Shown here: piece by piece, positions 12,229 to 24,172 of the stretch
Position numbering within the stretch: the stretch's first letter is position 1
Layout: each line of letters opens with the position of its first letter
Assembly (NCBI GenBank): GCA_026214975.1
Contig: JAOBSW010000531.1
Coordinates: 57,184-121,183 of the forward strand
Reading direction: 5' to 3'
Origin: Gentiana macrophylla
Taxonomy: Eukaryota; Streptophyta; Magnoliopsida; Gentianales; Gentianaceae
Length of the DNA stretch: 64,000 bases
Position numbers and translations under genes: made by a program
The notes under the pieces: model-generated
Databases searched by the model: none
Told to the model about the DNA's origin: nothing
The model's input: only the letters and a program-made list of their open reading frames with translations

Positions 12229-12246
12229 CATAAAAAATAGGGAAAT
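12229..12246 (+). other. Polypurine tract of SIRE relic
   Basis: AAAAAATAGGGAAAT lies just before TGTTAGAAG (12247), the start of the 3' LTR. The right-hand SIRE element has a matching tract at 61706-61719. Confidence 0.65.
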
Positions 12247-12690
12247 TGTTAGAAGTAAAATTGAGTTTTGTTGATGATTTCATCTTATGTTTATTTAAAT
12301 TGTTTGTTTTAACCCCATTCATGAAGTGCTGGAACTAACTGTTATAGTGAAAAGCTAAAAGATGTCTAGAAATTGAATGTATAGGATTTACTAGAATCTG
12401 ATTATTGTATAGGTTAAATCAGACAAGCATTGTAATGGAAATGTTATATGTTTTAGTGGAGTCTAGGACTCAAGCTGAAATCTAATCCAAAAAGTCTCGT
12501 TGAGGGATCAAACTCAGTTGACTATATCAAAATGCTAAAGAACTCAAGGCTGAGGGATCAAACTCAGTTATGAAGGCTGAGGTTTCAAACCCAGTTTTGA
12601 AGACTGGAGGCTGAGGAGCCAAACTCAGTTTTTGAAAATTGGAGGCTGAGGGGAGAAATTCAGTTATTGAAGACTAAGTCGGGGATGTAA
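12247..12690 (+). repeat. 3' LTR of SIRE relic, left piece
   Basis: It begins TGTTAGAAGTAAAATTGAG and follows the right-hand SIRE LTR (from 51709) through GTGAAAAGCTAAAAGATGTC and the repeated AAACTCAGTT phrases. The match breaks at 12690, right after GAAGACTAAGTC, and resumes at 45751. The missing step corresponds to the junction of the 33-kb inserted block. Confidence 0.8.
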
Positions 12691-14471
12691 TGTAACGCCC
12701 CAAATTTTATGAAATAAAACGAGAAGGGTATAGTTGTCATGAATAGTTTAAATTAATTTTTTCCGTCGTAATAATGAATCACCATATTCTAAATGCAAAC
12801 TATTATAGATATTATATTACTTTAACATGTAAACTATATTACTTTAACATGTATATAGATTTGAAGGGAAAATATGTTTAGTCACTTTGAAAGCCCACGT
12901 TATTCATATTAAAACTTAGGATGGATGACATATATATACTAGTTAACGTGAGCCGTGTAAGGCATGACAGGCTCAACATAAATCGTTACCAACGATAATA
13001 TCAAAGAATAGATCTCCAACGTGAAATAAATTGCGTAAGCTTAAACCGTAACAAATTCAAGGCATAAGACAAAGAGAGCAAGAGAAATATATCACATTTT
13101 CTCCAAGAGGTAGCTCTTTCTTAGAGACGTGAAGATTGTGAATCACCTCTCTTCCAGCCCTATCAGTAGTTTCCATCTACAAAATAAACTACAATATGAT
13201 GTATCAGAGAACAATGTCATAAAGTTGATCACTTTAGCTTCGACTTTACGCAATGAAACATTATAGAAAACAATAAGCAGATCATAACTACACGGTCAAA
13301 TTTCCCGGGATGCCTTAGCTTCCAGATCATTAATATGCTTGAAAATGTGTTTCACTCATTTTCTATACGACATTTCTCTTTCTTATCATTAATGAATACG
13401 TACGTCATTGATCTCGTGTTCATTCATTTGGTAGAAAAAAAAACACGTGTCAAACGGTCTAAATAATATAAAAAGTGATTTGGTATTCCAACGTCAATTT
13501 TAGTGGACGTTAAATCTTTGCAAATGGTCATCGGTTCCGGTTCCACCGACGTTTTGTTGTTCAAAATAATAAAAATATTTAATGTGGTGTCCACACGGTT
13601 TTATTCAATTGTTGTGTCGAAATCGAAAATTTTCGGTTGATTGAAATTTAAAATTGAATCTGCACTGTTAGTTGGAGGTACTAAAAATGAGCCGTATCGA
13701 AATATACACTTTGTTGTGTATAATATTCAATTGTTGTGTCGAAATCGAATCGAGAAAGCGAAAATTTTTGGTTGATTGAAATTTAAAGCCTCCTTCGGTT
13801 TATATATAACGATAACCGAAATTCCGGTTTTTATCGAAAGGAAAAAAAAACCCTGCTATATTTAAATAAAAAAAACCACGTGTCAAACGGTCTGAAGAAT
13901 ATAAAAAGTAATTTGGTATTCCAACGTCAATTTTAGTGACGTTCGTAATGCAAATGGTCGTCGGTTCCACCGACGTTATGTTGTTCAAAATAATAAAAAT
14001 ATTTAATGTGGTGTCCACACGGTTTTATTCAATTGTTGTGCCGAAATCGAAAATTTACGGTGATTGAAATTTGAAACTGAATCCGCACTTTCAGTTGGAG
14101 GTACTAAAAATGAACCGTATCGAAATATGCACTTTGTTGTGTATAATATTCAGTTGTTGTGTCGAAATCGAATCGAGAAATCAAATTTTTTTGGTTGATT
14201 GAAATTTAAAGCCTCCTTCGATTTATATATAACGATAACCGAAACTCCGGTTTTTATCACAAGAAAATAAATTTAAAAAAAAACCAGCTGTATTTAAAAT
14301 TTAAAAAAAATATATATGTGCCATGTGTCAGCCCAAGAGGCTGCCACGTGGCCTCTTGTGGGCAAAGCCTCTTCACTTTTTATAGATATAAGATATATCT
14401 CTTCTATATAATAAGACATGTGGCTTCTTGTGGGCAAAGCCTCTTCACTCTTTATAGATATAAGATATATC
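12691..14471. repeat. Left edge of the 33-kb block: chromovirus-like LTR sequence
   Basis: It starts TGTAACGCCCC directly after TGTAA (12686-12690), as chromovirus LTRs do. The rest is A/T-rich with no coding signal except a 433-bp tandem duplication at 13441-14297. With 43700-45750 it may form one large interrupted LTR. I could not find a second copy in the window to define its full extent. Confidence 0.5.
13441..14297. repeat. 433-bp tandem duplication
   Basis: Two copies of about 430 bp start at 13441 (AAACACGTGTCAAACGGTCT) and 13874 (AACCACGTGTCAAACGGTCT). They share the order: the ACGTCAATTTTAGTG phrase, the GTGGTGTCCACACGG phrase, and TTTATATATAACGATAACCG near the end. They differ by scattered substitutions and short indels. 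Neither is coding. Confidence 0.8.
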
Positions 14472-14491
14472 TCTTCTATATAATAAGAAAG
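14348..14491. repeat. 72-bp tandem duplication before Helitron-like end
   Basis: Two 72-bp units start at GTGGC (14348 and 14420) and share CTTGTGGGCAAAGCCTCTTC and ATATCTCTTCTATATAATAAG. Each unit ends with the TCTTCTATATAATAAGA motif that resembles a Helitron 5' terminus. Confidence 0.8.
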
Positions 14492-14855
14492 GATGGCTTT
14501 GCTGATGTGGCGCCCTCTAAGCTCCCTTCTAATCTTTTGTTTTTTCTTGATTATTTTAGTATATAATTAGTGTTGTATATATATATTAACTATAGTATTG
14601 TACTATTTTCTCTTTATTTTTATATATAATAAGTTGTTTGTTTGTTTACGTAGGTTAGTGGGAAAAAGTAAGATAAAAATATAATCAATAAAACAAAAGA
14701 AGGGGAAAGCCTTCTTATGCTTTCGGTCTTCTCCTTCGCTGAGTTTCTTCTTCGTCGTCATCATTGCGTTGGTGGTTCTCCCTACGCATCCTTGTGGCTG
14801 TGGTTGTCCCGTATTGGCTTCGCCGCCGTATTCTCTCTTGATGCCTTTTCAATCA
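14492..14855 (+). other. Gene-like 5' sequence, left of copia insertion
   Basis: This is non-repetitive, with pyrimidine-rich, leader-like sequence at 14700-14855 (CTTCTCCTTCGCTGAGTTTC). It resumes at 28453 after the copia insertion. I see no long open frame. It may be the 5' untranslated part of a captured or resident gene. Confidence 0.35.
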
Positions 14856-14864
14856 TGATAGATT

Positions 14865-16185
14865 TGTTAGAGAAAAAACCCTTTTAAAGGGTTGAACAGT
14901 CAACTTTAGCGCGATTTACGGATAGACACCGATGTATGTCATCGAGAGTTAATGATATCATTAAATACTCCATACGGAGTAGTTGATGATGGGCTTTTGA
15001 ATCACTCGATTCGGATATCGGGTGAATGAGAAATTAATGCCTAAAGTTGGTTGAAAATGTGTTGGAGATAAGAGTTGAAGGGAGTACCTCAACTCAATAT
15101 CCCACATTGTAAAAATGGGAGACTTGAGCTCCATATATAAGGGCTAGTGTATGCTCTTATAAATGTGCCCCAAGGGGCAAGGCACTTTTGTGCAGGAGGG
15201 AGGACTTAGATATTTCCACACGTTGCCGCCGCCGTCCGTCCGGCTCGGCTCGTGCTCGAGCTCGGTTCGGGTCGGGTGTTACTATTAATTTTTTGGACAA
15301 AATTTCCTTTGAAATTAACCAGAAATTAATTAGTTAATCGTGAGACGGTTGGAAGGTTCCAGAATAATGTGGAAATGAATTCTGATTGGAATTAATTAAT
15401 TAAATTAATAAATTCGGCCCCAAATTAAATTAATTTAATTATTTTCTGCCTAATTGCTTTTCTTGAGGGAAAAGTCGAGTGGTTAAATCATCGGACCAAT
15501 CAGAATTCAGAAGAATGTCATCCGACCAATCAGAATTGTGGAAATAGTTGGCCAATTTTAATTAATTATTTTCGCCCTATATCTTTCCAAAGGAAAAGAC
15601 TGATGAAGTGTTTCGCCAATCACATTCAAGACGTTGGCTCCTCCTCTCCACTATATAAAAAGCCCAATGATGAAGGTTGAAGCATCTAATTTTCTCTTGT
15701 GTCTTTCCACCACAAAGAGTCGATCATATAGATCTAGATATTGAGTCGAAGAGAAGTCGGAGCACTATGTAAGTTCGCCGGAGCTCGGATTTTGAAGTGC
15801 CTCTAAATCCGAGACTTAAAGCCGTTGTATCTTGGGAGACGATTCATGACTACCGCAAGCACTATACCGGAGCAATTTGTCTTAAAGATAGTTTCATACT
15901 CGCCTCGATTTGTCATTTATTTATGCATTTTATATTGCTTTACATTCAAGTCGGATCAGATTGTGATAGTTTTAAGCTGTTAGATCTTAATCGTCATTAG
16001 ATCTATCATTTACTTGTGTTGATTTATTAGATCTAAACCATAGTTGCTTTGATGTGTTAGATCTACATTATAAAATTAATTTTTAATTTTGAGTTTTATT
16101 TTGTGCATTTAATTATCCGTAATTTCATCCGTGAATTACGGATCTGTTCCGTAAATAACTCCACACACGATACACTATCCCAACA
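14865..16185 (+). repeat. 5' LTR of plus-strand copia
   Basis: It begins TGTTAGAGAAAAAACCC and ends CTATCCCAACA (1321 bp). A TATA-like box CACTATATAAAAAG lies near 15650. It is highly similar to the 3' LTR; differences are scattered substitutions and short indels. Confidence 0.9.
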
Positions 16186-16876
16186 AGCTTAAGACAAATT
16201 ATTCGTGTGTTATAGGATTGGTTTGAAACTGTTACAGATCTGGTCAATCTATTAGTTCGTTTAATTCCTTTGGTTTGCTAATACGCACAAAACTAGTTGA
16301 TTTACTGTGTTGGCACTGTTTAATTGTGTGCATCTATATGTGCCCTATTTTTGTTTGCGTAAGGTGTGGTATCTTTTGATTTCTTTAGAACCAGTTGGTC
16401 TTGCGCTGAAAAATTAAATAAAAATAAGGAGACAAATTCTTTTTCCCTACGATGACTGCTGGCTGAACGAATTAGGGTACAATGAATTCAACGATTTCTT
16501 TTTGTTATGTGCCGTGCAAATAGGAATGTTGTCGACTAATTAATCCTTTTTGGAAGATAATCGATCCACGCTGTTGATGTAACAATAAAGGACGGAAGAA
16601 GGGAAATATATATAGTACATTTTATACTAGGTTAGTATATTTGTACGTGCCCATAAAATAAAATTTAAAAAAAAAAAAAAAAAACATGGTTTTAGGTTAG
16701 TTTCCTAAAATGATGGTCAATTAATTATGAGTGATTGATATAATTCAATGATCACATAATATATTAGATTCTCATTGAGTTTTCTTAGTTACTTGATCGT
16801 ATACTATATACATGTAAATATTTTACATCCATCCGTGGTACAAAGTACTTCCGATTTGTTGTAATATAAGATGGGA

Positions 16877-16961
<85 letters not shown>

Positions 16962-17399
16962 TATATTTGCATGCTGTGAGTCGAAGGATCATAGCAACTG
17001 AGATGTTGTATATACACTTATGCTATCGCGGTACAATTGTTTGATATAGACAAATTGAACTGTTGGATGTAATTGTTAATTTGTTTAACTCTTTGTGTAC
17101 TTGTGCCGTATAATTGAGTTTACCAGCAAAATTTTTGTGCTAAGGAAACTTATTGTTGGTGGTGCCTTGGTTTGATTGTTCATTATATAGTAGTACCGTG
17201 ATACTATATATATATATTTATCAATTTGTTTATGAATACAATTGTAGTCATACTGTTAGGTAACTAAAGAATATGATTGTTATCTTGGATGGTTCTTAAT
17301 ATCCATTTTCTGGAAGTAGTATGTGATAATATCTGGTGTCCAATTATGAAAGTTATGTTTATTGAGATTCACAACATCAATTCTTTTTAATGGAGTCCG
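16186..17399 (+). other. Internal leader of plus-strand copia, no clear gene
   Basis: This A/T-rich sequence follows the 5' LTR. The first bases (AGCTTAAGACAAATT) do not match any primer site I recognise. It contains a long (TA)n microsatellite at 16880-16959. I see no coding region; short Tyr/Ile-repeat frames are translations of the microsatellite. Confidence 0.55.
16880..16959. repeat. (TA)n microsatellite, about 40 repeats
   Basis: An uninterrupted alternating TA tract of 80 bases lies in the internal region of the plus-strand copia element. Confidence 0.95.
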
Positions 17400-18916
17400 A
17401 GCACAGTAAATGTTGTTGATCTTCTGTTGTTAGACAGAAATGAACGGAAACACCGAGGTGAATCCAATAAGACTGTGTCTTTTGTGACACATGTTTACGT
17501 GTCTCTTGTTGCACTAGATGTAGCACCAGCTACCGGTTAATCTCATCTCATGGATGAAGAAGTTCGATGGTGCAACGAACGATGTTTTGAATGGTCAAAC
17601 CGGATTGATCAGTATTGTGACAGTGAACCTGTCTGTTGAGCACAAAGCGATGGTCCGTAAAGAGCCAGTGAGATTGGCTTTAAGATCTGCTTACATGCTT
17701 GAGTAATCTTGCTTGTGACACTATGAGTAGGAGTTGTAAATTTCAAACCCGTTCGTCCATTGATTAACATGGTGTTGTTACCAAATTTGAAATTTGATCC
17801 AAATCACAAGTGTCTGATATGTGTTGAAGCCATGCTGGCTAACTCATCGTTTAACCGGTAGAAAGGAACACAAGACCTCTAGATCCGTGTAACCTAGAGG
17901 TGATAAAAGTATGATGTTACTTTTATTGAGTATAGCACCAAATATTGTGATGTTGATATGCTGAGAAGCAAAGATAAGGCTCGTGAAGCCTTGAGGAATG
18001 TCAGAATGAATGTGAGAATAAACATAGCGAACGGATGAGATGTATCCATAGGGATTATGATGGTGGATATGATGTATTGTTTCATGAGTCTTGCTAAGGG
18101 CCCGGAATCATTCATCAAACAATTACACCATACACACCTAAATCAAATGGTATTGCTACGTGCAAGAACCGAACTCATTAAGAGATGATGGATGCTATGT
18201 TGTTAAGTTCGGGTTTACCTCAGAACTTGTGGGGGGAAGTTGTCCTCTCAACAAAATTCATTCTGATCATAATCCCTTCAAAGAAGAAGGATGACACCCC
18301 TCATGAGTTGTGGAAAGACCGAGGTCTAGCTATAAATTCTTGAAATGTGGGGTGTTTGGCTAAGGTAAAGTACTAAACCAAAGCAAGTAGAAATAGGACC
18401 TAAAATTATTAGTGCCTATTGTTTTGGTGCATAAATCAGGATATCAATGATGTACATGAACATGTCATCATCGAGTCTAAGAATGTGTGTTCCTTGAAGA
18501 TCTCTTTCAATATAAGGAAAGAAGAATCAAGCTTGAGTAAGCGGACATGTGAGTCCGAAGAAGAGTGTCATCCTCAAGAACTTGAGGAGCTTCGTTGTAG
18601 TGTAAAGGCTAGGACTCCAAAGTCCTTTGCTCCCGATTTTCTCGACCTATGTGGTAGAAAATGAACCGGGACATATCTGCAGAGGCAATGTCAAGTCCAT
18701 AAGCTCCTTTACGGAAAGAAGCTATATGTAGTGAAATAAAATCATCATGCAAAACCACACTTGGAAGTTGATTGGTTTCAAGTGGATCTTCAAGAAGAAG
18801 TTAAAGATTGATGGATTTATTGTAAGGCGTTGTTGGTAGCCTGAGGTATCGACAGAAAGTAGGCCTTGACTTCTTACTCACCAGTTATGAGAATTACTTA
18901 TATAAGGGTTCTCATC
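17400..18916 (+). pseudogene. Decayed copia polyprotein: pre-integrase and integrase
   Basis: Recognisable pieces include LPNLKFDPNHKCLICVEA (near 17780, the linker before integrase with its Cys pair) and the end of the integrase core near 18110-18310 (ITPYTPKSNGIA, MMDAMLLSSGLPQNLWGE, KKKDDTPHELWK). Many stops and shifts are present. Later sequence up to 18916 (SIYFGC-like region 18350-18660) is weaker. The frame is cut by the solo LTR at 18917 and continues at 20756. Confidence 0.7.
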
Positions 18917-20750
18917 TGTAACACCCCGGTTTCCAATCCCGTCGGCCGCCGGTATTGGTCACCGTAGTGCCACTCATCGCGACACACAGTCGTGGCGGTA
19001 ACATTCAACATTCCACAACAGAAAGAAAATAAACATTCATTATTTTGAAAGAAAATATTAAAGTGAGTACAAATCCGAAAAAAAAATGTAATTATGCAGA
19101 GCATCAAAATCTTTAGAATTTAAAATTCAAATAATGTAGACAACATGTGACTGCGACTACGTGGCTCTCAAACCCCGCGACATCCCAGCAACAAGCAAAC
19201 ATCCATAGAAGTACACGCTAAGAATGCTCCCATAAATGGATCATAAGTGAGGTCAAACGAAAAGTACAAACCGTCAACTATAAAGTTGAGTAAGAGTAAA
19301 TCTAGTGTACAAAAGTAAAACCAACTCAAGAAAGGTACTACTAAATTTATGAAGGACCCAACCAATCTATAAAAGTTACGACCGCCCATAATGAGATACC
19401 AAACATCACAACTAGCCACCTAAAGGTCCCGAATGCGCACATCCCTCAAAAGGGTAAAGCCCTAAAGAGGAGGGTCCTAAAGGTCATCCAATGGTACCAT
19501 ACTAGATGGACCATCACGTCTTTGGGGTGCAAGGAAACCTTCCCGGGTTCCCGGCCGGGTACTACCCTATCCGGCCCGACCACATCATCGCTGCGCAACT
19601 CCCCAAACACGTAGGTCTTTGAAGTCGTAGTGAAACCTTCCGGGTTTACGGCTTTGGGAGCTACCCTATCCGGCCCAACCCCTGGCGGTCTACGAACCTC
19701 AATGCCCAACACCAAGTCCCACAATGATATCAAAGCCTCGACTCATCAAAACCCAACTTACCATACATATTCATAAGACTTATCAACAACCCACAAAGAA
19801 AGGAAAACAACATAGGATGGGACGCCCGTGCAGAAGACCAACGCCCGTCCAAGGACTCTACTGGGCGCCCGTCCAAGCAATGACGCCCGTCCAAAACATC
19901 GAGTTAGATCACGAATGTAAAAACAACCCCTCCACGCCCGTCCGAGGTAACCCAGACGCCCGTCAAAAACCAACTCAAAGCAGGCGCCCGCCCGAGAAAG
20001 TACTGACGCCCGCCCACTTTAGCGAGTTAGATCTCGAATATAAAACAACCCTCCAGGCGCCCGTCCGAGGCAATCCAGACGCCCGTCTAGAGATGAAATC
20101 AAAGCGAGACGCCCGTCCAGGAGGCCTGGGCGCCCGTCCACCTGGTTTCATCTCAAACCCTAACAATTTTCTACGCGATTACGAGCCGTTCAAACGTAAT
20201 GAAGCGGCGAAAGCAACTCCTTAAGCCGTAAAACCCCATACAAAGGTATCATATCGATTGTAGATTTTAACTAACACAAAAACACACTACTAGGAACGTT
20301 TAACACACCAAAACCGTGGCACACAAGCATAGAAGTCTTAAATTAAACTTTTACAAAGATCAAGTTAAACTTTTGACAAAGATAGAATTATCCTTACCGG
20401 AATTGCTGCGTTTTTGAAAGCCCTTGCTAAGCTAAACGATCCTCAACGGCTCGAATCTATAAAAAAACAGCGATTACCGATGGCGAATTCCTAAACACCA
20501 AGGAGAGATTTTCTCTCCTTCCTCCTCACAAGCAAGTCGGCGGCAGGGGAGGGTTTTGAGGCTGAAAAATTTTGCTTGGGGAAAATAAGGGAGGAAAAAA
20601 AAAGGAGTGAAAACCCTTTTAATTCATTAAGTGATTAAAACCCCTTTTTAATTATTAATAAATCCCTTCATAAAAATTATTAAATCCCATAATTTCCCGA
20701 ATAAGATCCTTTATTAATCAATTAGTAAGTCAAAATTTCGGGATATTACA
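18917..20750 (-). mobile_element. Solo chromovirus LTR, TSD TCATC
   Basis: This 1834-bp LTR runs from TGTAACACCCC to GGGATATTACA. TCATC flanks it at 18912-18916 and 20751-20755. It has no internal region, so recombination between two LTRs probably removed the rest. It is closely related to the LTR at 3402-5212. It includes the GACGCCCGTCC cluster at 19820-20145. The 166-residue open frame over that cluster is a by-product of the repeat. Confidence 0.92.
19820..20145. repeat. Second cluster of GACGCCCGTCC-like motifs
   Basis: About 12 copies of the motif, mostly (A/G)(G/A)(A/G)CGCCCGTCC, spaced roughly 15-45 bp apart. The position within the LTR matches the cluster at 4308-4570, but copy number and spacing differ. 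Confidence 0.75.
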
Positions 20751-20755
20751 TCATC

Positions 20756-21900
20756 GGTATAGCTGGAGACTATAACATGAAAATCCATCAATTGGATGTT
20801 TGTGGTGAGTTGGAGAAGAGATGTACTTGGAACAACCCGATGGGTTCATAGTTCTAGGACAAGAGAGTAAGGTGTGTGGACTTGTTAAGTCTCTCTGTGG
20901 CTCGAATAATAGCTAGAGCAACGGCATATCAAGTTTGACAATGTCATGTTGTCAAGTGGGTAGGACATATATATGTCTACATGAAGAACACACCTGTGTG
21001 ATAGTATGTCTATGGCATGCTGATAATGGGAAGTACTCATGAGAGTATCATGAATACGGAAAGGATGCTGGCAAGGAACTTCGATGTGAAGGACCTGGGA
21101 GTTGCCGATTTGATACTAGGGAGTAAGTTCTCTAGACTATTTGATGGACTTGTGGTGACAAACTCATTATATTGAGTCTGTTTGGAAAGATTTAATGTCT
21201 TTGATAAAAGTCCAGTGAGCACTCCACTTGACCTAATTAAGAATAAAGGTGAACCTGTGGATCAACTGAGATATTCTCAAGTGATCGGAAGTCTGATGTA
21301 CATAACCATTTGTACACGACCAGACTTAGCATGTGCAGTGAATAAAATGAGTAGGTTCACGAGTAATCCAGATCACAACCATTGGAAAGCCTTAAATAGG
21401 CTGTTGAGGTACATAAAGTACGCTATGAGTCTGGGATTACGATATATGAGATATCCGGCAGTATTAGAAGGATAGTGTGATGCCAACTGGATATCCGATA
21501 CGAAAGATTCGAAGTCCACCAGTGGATGCTTATTCACGATTGGTGGTGGTGTTGTGTCCTGGAAGTCTACAAGACCAACGTGCATAGCTCATTCCACAAT
21601 GGAAGCTGAGTTTATAGCCTTGTATAAGGTTGGAGTAGACGTTGAATGGCTTAGGAATTTCCTTGAGGATATTCCATACTAGTGGTCGCTATCGGCATAT
21701 ACATCGCGATAGTAAGTTGACTATAGGAAGGGCACATAGTAGTGTGTATAATGGTAAGTCTCGACACATACGCCGTAGACACAATACCATTAAATAATCG
21801 ATCTCTAATGATGTGATTTCCATCGATTATATAAGGTCGAAGGAGAATCTCGCGGATCCGCGTACAAAAGGTTTAGCTAGAGATCAGATGTCAATTTGAC
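20756..21900 (+). pseudogene. Decayed copia reverse transcriptase and RNase H
   Basis: The open piece 21182-21475 has the end of reverse transcriptase (YSQVIGSLMYITICTRPDLA, AVNKMSRF, RLLRYIKY). RNase H follows with [17 protein letters not shown] near 21480 and [10 protein letters not shown] near 21595, then shifts and stops. Order and motifs match copia. No YVDD motif survives. It lies between the solo LTR and the 3' LTR of the plus-strand copia element. Confidence 0.8.
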
Positions 21901-22484
21901 AACCGGAATGGGATTGTAGCCTATTACGCATGTTTCCTTGTAGTGGCAACCCAACCATGTTGATTTGGAGATCCCAAGATCATGGTTCAAAAGGACAACT
22001 AAGCTATAATGAAGCAGTCAAAGACTTACCCATTCTCGACAGAATAAAAGTGCTATCTGCAGAGGGTGTGAGGTTAAGCTTAGCTTTTAATGATTCCTAT
22101 AGCTTGATATTCAAGTGGGGTAGGGCAGAATACCCTTGATAGGAGGTCACCTATGTAAGTGCGAAGTGGGGCCGCTTCTGTGAGGATTTTGAGGCTTAAA
22201 TTCTCTAAAGCACTTTCTGAAACCAAGTGTTGTCCAGGGCGAGACGGACACAACCATGAGAACCGAAAGGTGCTAGAGGAAATATTGTGTGAGTGCTATT
22301 GTCTTGGTTTACACTAAAGGTGAGAATAGATTCAAGACCTAGTTCAGCTGATTAGCCGAGTAAATCCGATAGTACTTCACTAAGCGCAGTTCAAGGCCGA
22401 AGCTACCTCTCCTGATGCAATATTTTTCCGTCCGACTTCTCTTCAGTGTCTGCATTTGCATTTGCATTTGCATTAATTTTCATT
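21901..22484 (+). other. Non-coding tail before 3' LTR of plus-strand copia
   Basis: Sequence between the RNase H remnant and the polypurine tract. No coding region recognised. A short triplicate TTTGCA run (TGCATTTGCATTTGCATTTG) lies at 22451-22471. Confidence 0.5.
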
Positions 22485-22496
22485 CATGTGGGGGAT

Positions 22497-23838
22497 TGTT
22501 GGAGAAAAAGCCCTTTTAAAGGGTTGAACGGTCAACTTTAGCACGATTTACGGATAGACTCCGATGTATGTCATCGAGAGTTAATGATATCATTAAATAC
22601 TCCATACGGAGTAGTTGATGATGGGCTTTTGAATCACTCGATTCGGATATCGGGTGAATGAGAAATTAATGCCTAAAGTTGGTTGAAAATGTGTTGGACA
22701 TAAGAGTTGAAGGGAGTACCTCAACTCAATATCCCATATTGGAAAGATGGGAGACTTGAGCTCCATATATAAGGGCTAGTGTATGCTCTTATAAATATGC
22801 CCCAAGGGGCAAGGCACTTTTGTGCAGGAGGGAGGACTTAGATATTTCCACACGCGCGCGCGCAAGCCGCTGCCCCCGTCCTGCCGGCTCGGCTCGTGCT
22901 CGAGCTCGGTTCGGTTCGGGTGTTACTATTAATTTTTTGGACAAAATTTCCTTTGAAATTAACCAGAAATTAATTAGTTAATCGTGAGACGGTTGGAAGG
23001 TTCCAGAATAATGTGGAAATGAATTCTGATTGGAATTAATTAATTAAATTAATAAATTCGGCCCCAAATTAAATTAATTTCGAAATTAAGTTAATTATTT
23101 TCTGCCTAATTGCTTTTCTTGAGGGAAAAGTCGAGTGGTTAATTCATCGGACCAATCGTAATTTGAAGACATGTCATCCGACCAATCGAATTGTGGAAAT
23201 AGTTGGCCAATTTTAATTAATTATTTTCGGCCCCTATATCTTTCCAAGGGAAAAGATCGATGATGTGTTTCGCCAATCGCATTCAAGCATTGGCTTCTCC
23301 TCTCCACTATATAAAGAACCCCAATGATGAAGGTTGAAGCATCGAATTTTCTCTTGTGTCTTTCCACCACAAAGAGTCGGTCATATAGATATAGATATTG
23401 AGTGAAGAGAAGTCGAGCACTATGTAAGTTCGCCGAGCTCGGATTTTTGAAGTGCCTCTAAATCCGAGACGTAAAGCCGTTGTATCTTGGGAGACGATTA
23501 TGACTACCGTGGGCACCATACCGGAGCAATTTGTCTTAAGGATGAGTTTCATACTCGCCTCGGTTTGTCATTTATTTATGCATTTTATATTGCTTTACAT
23601 TCAAGTCGATCAGTATTGTGATAGTTTAACTGTTAGATCTTAATCGTCATTAGATCTATCATTTACTTGTGTTGATTTATTAGATCTAAACCATAGTTGC
23701 TTTGATGTGTTAGATCTACATTATAAAACTAATTTTTAATTTCGAGTTTTATTTTGTGCATTTAATTATCCGTAATTTCATCCGTGAATTACGGATCTGT
23801 TCCGTAAATCACTCCACACACGATACACTATCCCAACA
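22497..23838 (+). repeat. 3' LTR of plus-strand copia
   Basis: It begins TGTTGGAGAAAAAGCCC after the polypurine tract ATGTGGGGGAT and ends ATCCCAACA (1342 bp). It matches the 5' LTR closely. A short CGCGCGCG run at about 22854-22862 is one of the differences. Confidence 0.9.
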
Positions 23839-23843
23839 AGATT

Positions 23844-23960
23844 GATGTGAATAACAAAACAATTGTCATTAAGGAAACAATGAGTTTACAATAGGCTTAT
23901 ATAGAGAGCCACGAAGTCTATAAACGGAAAATACAAATAATATAAATCTATCGTCTAATA
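23844..23960 (-). repeat. 3' LTR of Ale-like copia (larger piece)
   Basis: With 14856-14864 this forms a 126-bp LTR, TGATAGATT...TCTAATA on the plus strand. On the minus strand it starts TATTAGACG, so its ends are TA and CA rather than TG and CA, and the other LTR agrees. The polypurine tract on the minus strand (GCTTGAGGGAGCG, 23961-23973) lies just before it. Confidence 0.85.
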
Positions 23961-24172
23961 CGCTCCCTCAAGCGGACGGAGCTGAGCGAAGGCCAAGCTT
24001 GGAAACGAAAGTAGAAAATGATAACCGCGGCAATGGCTTGGTAAGAACATCAGCCAACTGGTCTGCAGCAGCTACACGAGCCACGAACATGACCTCGCAC
24101 AACATGCTCACGAATAAAGTGATAGTCAATAGCCACGTGTTTCATTCGTGAGTGGAAAAGCTGGATTGGCAC

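Larger units (their letters stand above)
9541..12246 (+). pseudogene. Envelope-like 3' region of SIRE relic, gag-pol deleted
   Basis: Between the two LTRs of the relic lies only the 3' part of a SIRE-type element. A short start (9556-9660, beginning MSSYPEYRKKIEKF) continues after the solo LTR insertion at 11326. The following sequence is Lys/Glu-rich, likely coiled coil, and broken by stops. The open piece 11693-11905 (70 residues, MAEFQKDYHPLKIKYKYK) matches the corresponding piece near 61200 of the right-hand SIRE element. No gag, protease, integrase or reverse transcriptase is visible, so these were lost by deletion. The role of this extra open frame in SIRE elements is debated; it is often called envelope-like. 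Confidence 0.65.
14865..23838 (+). mobile_element. Ty1/copia element, TSD AGATT, with nested solo LTR
   Basis: 5' LTR 14865-16185 and 3' LTR 22497-23838 are near-identical over 1.3 kb. AGATT flanks the element at 14860-14864 and 23839-23843, inside the left LTR of the Ale-like copia element. The polyprotein is heavily decayed (17400-18916 and 20756-21900) and interrupted by the solo LTR at 18917-20750. A GTGGGGGAT polypurine tract precedes the 3' LTR. No tRNA-Met primer site follows the 5' LTR. Confidence 0.9.

Noticed and set aside
16804..17017. Frames made of alternating Tyr and Ile
   Set aside because: Translation of the (TA)n microsatellite.
19724..20224. 166-residue open frame (MISKPRLIKTQ...)
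   Set aside because: It lies across the GACGCCCGTCC cluster of a solo LTR; its Arg/Pro-rich repeats come from the motif, and the related LTR has no matching frame.
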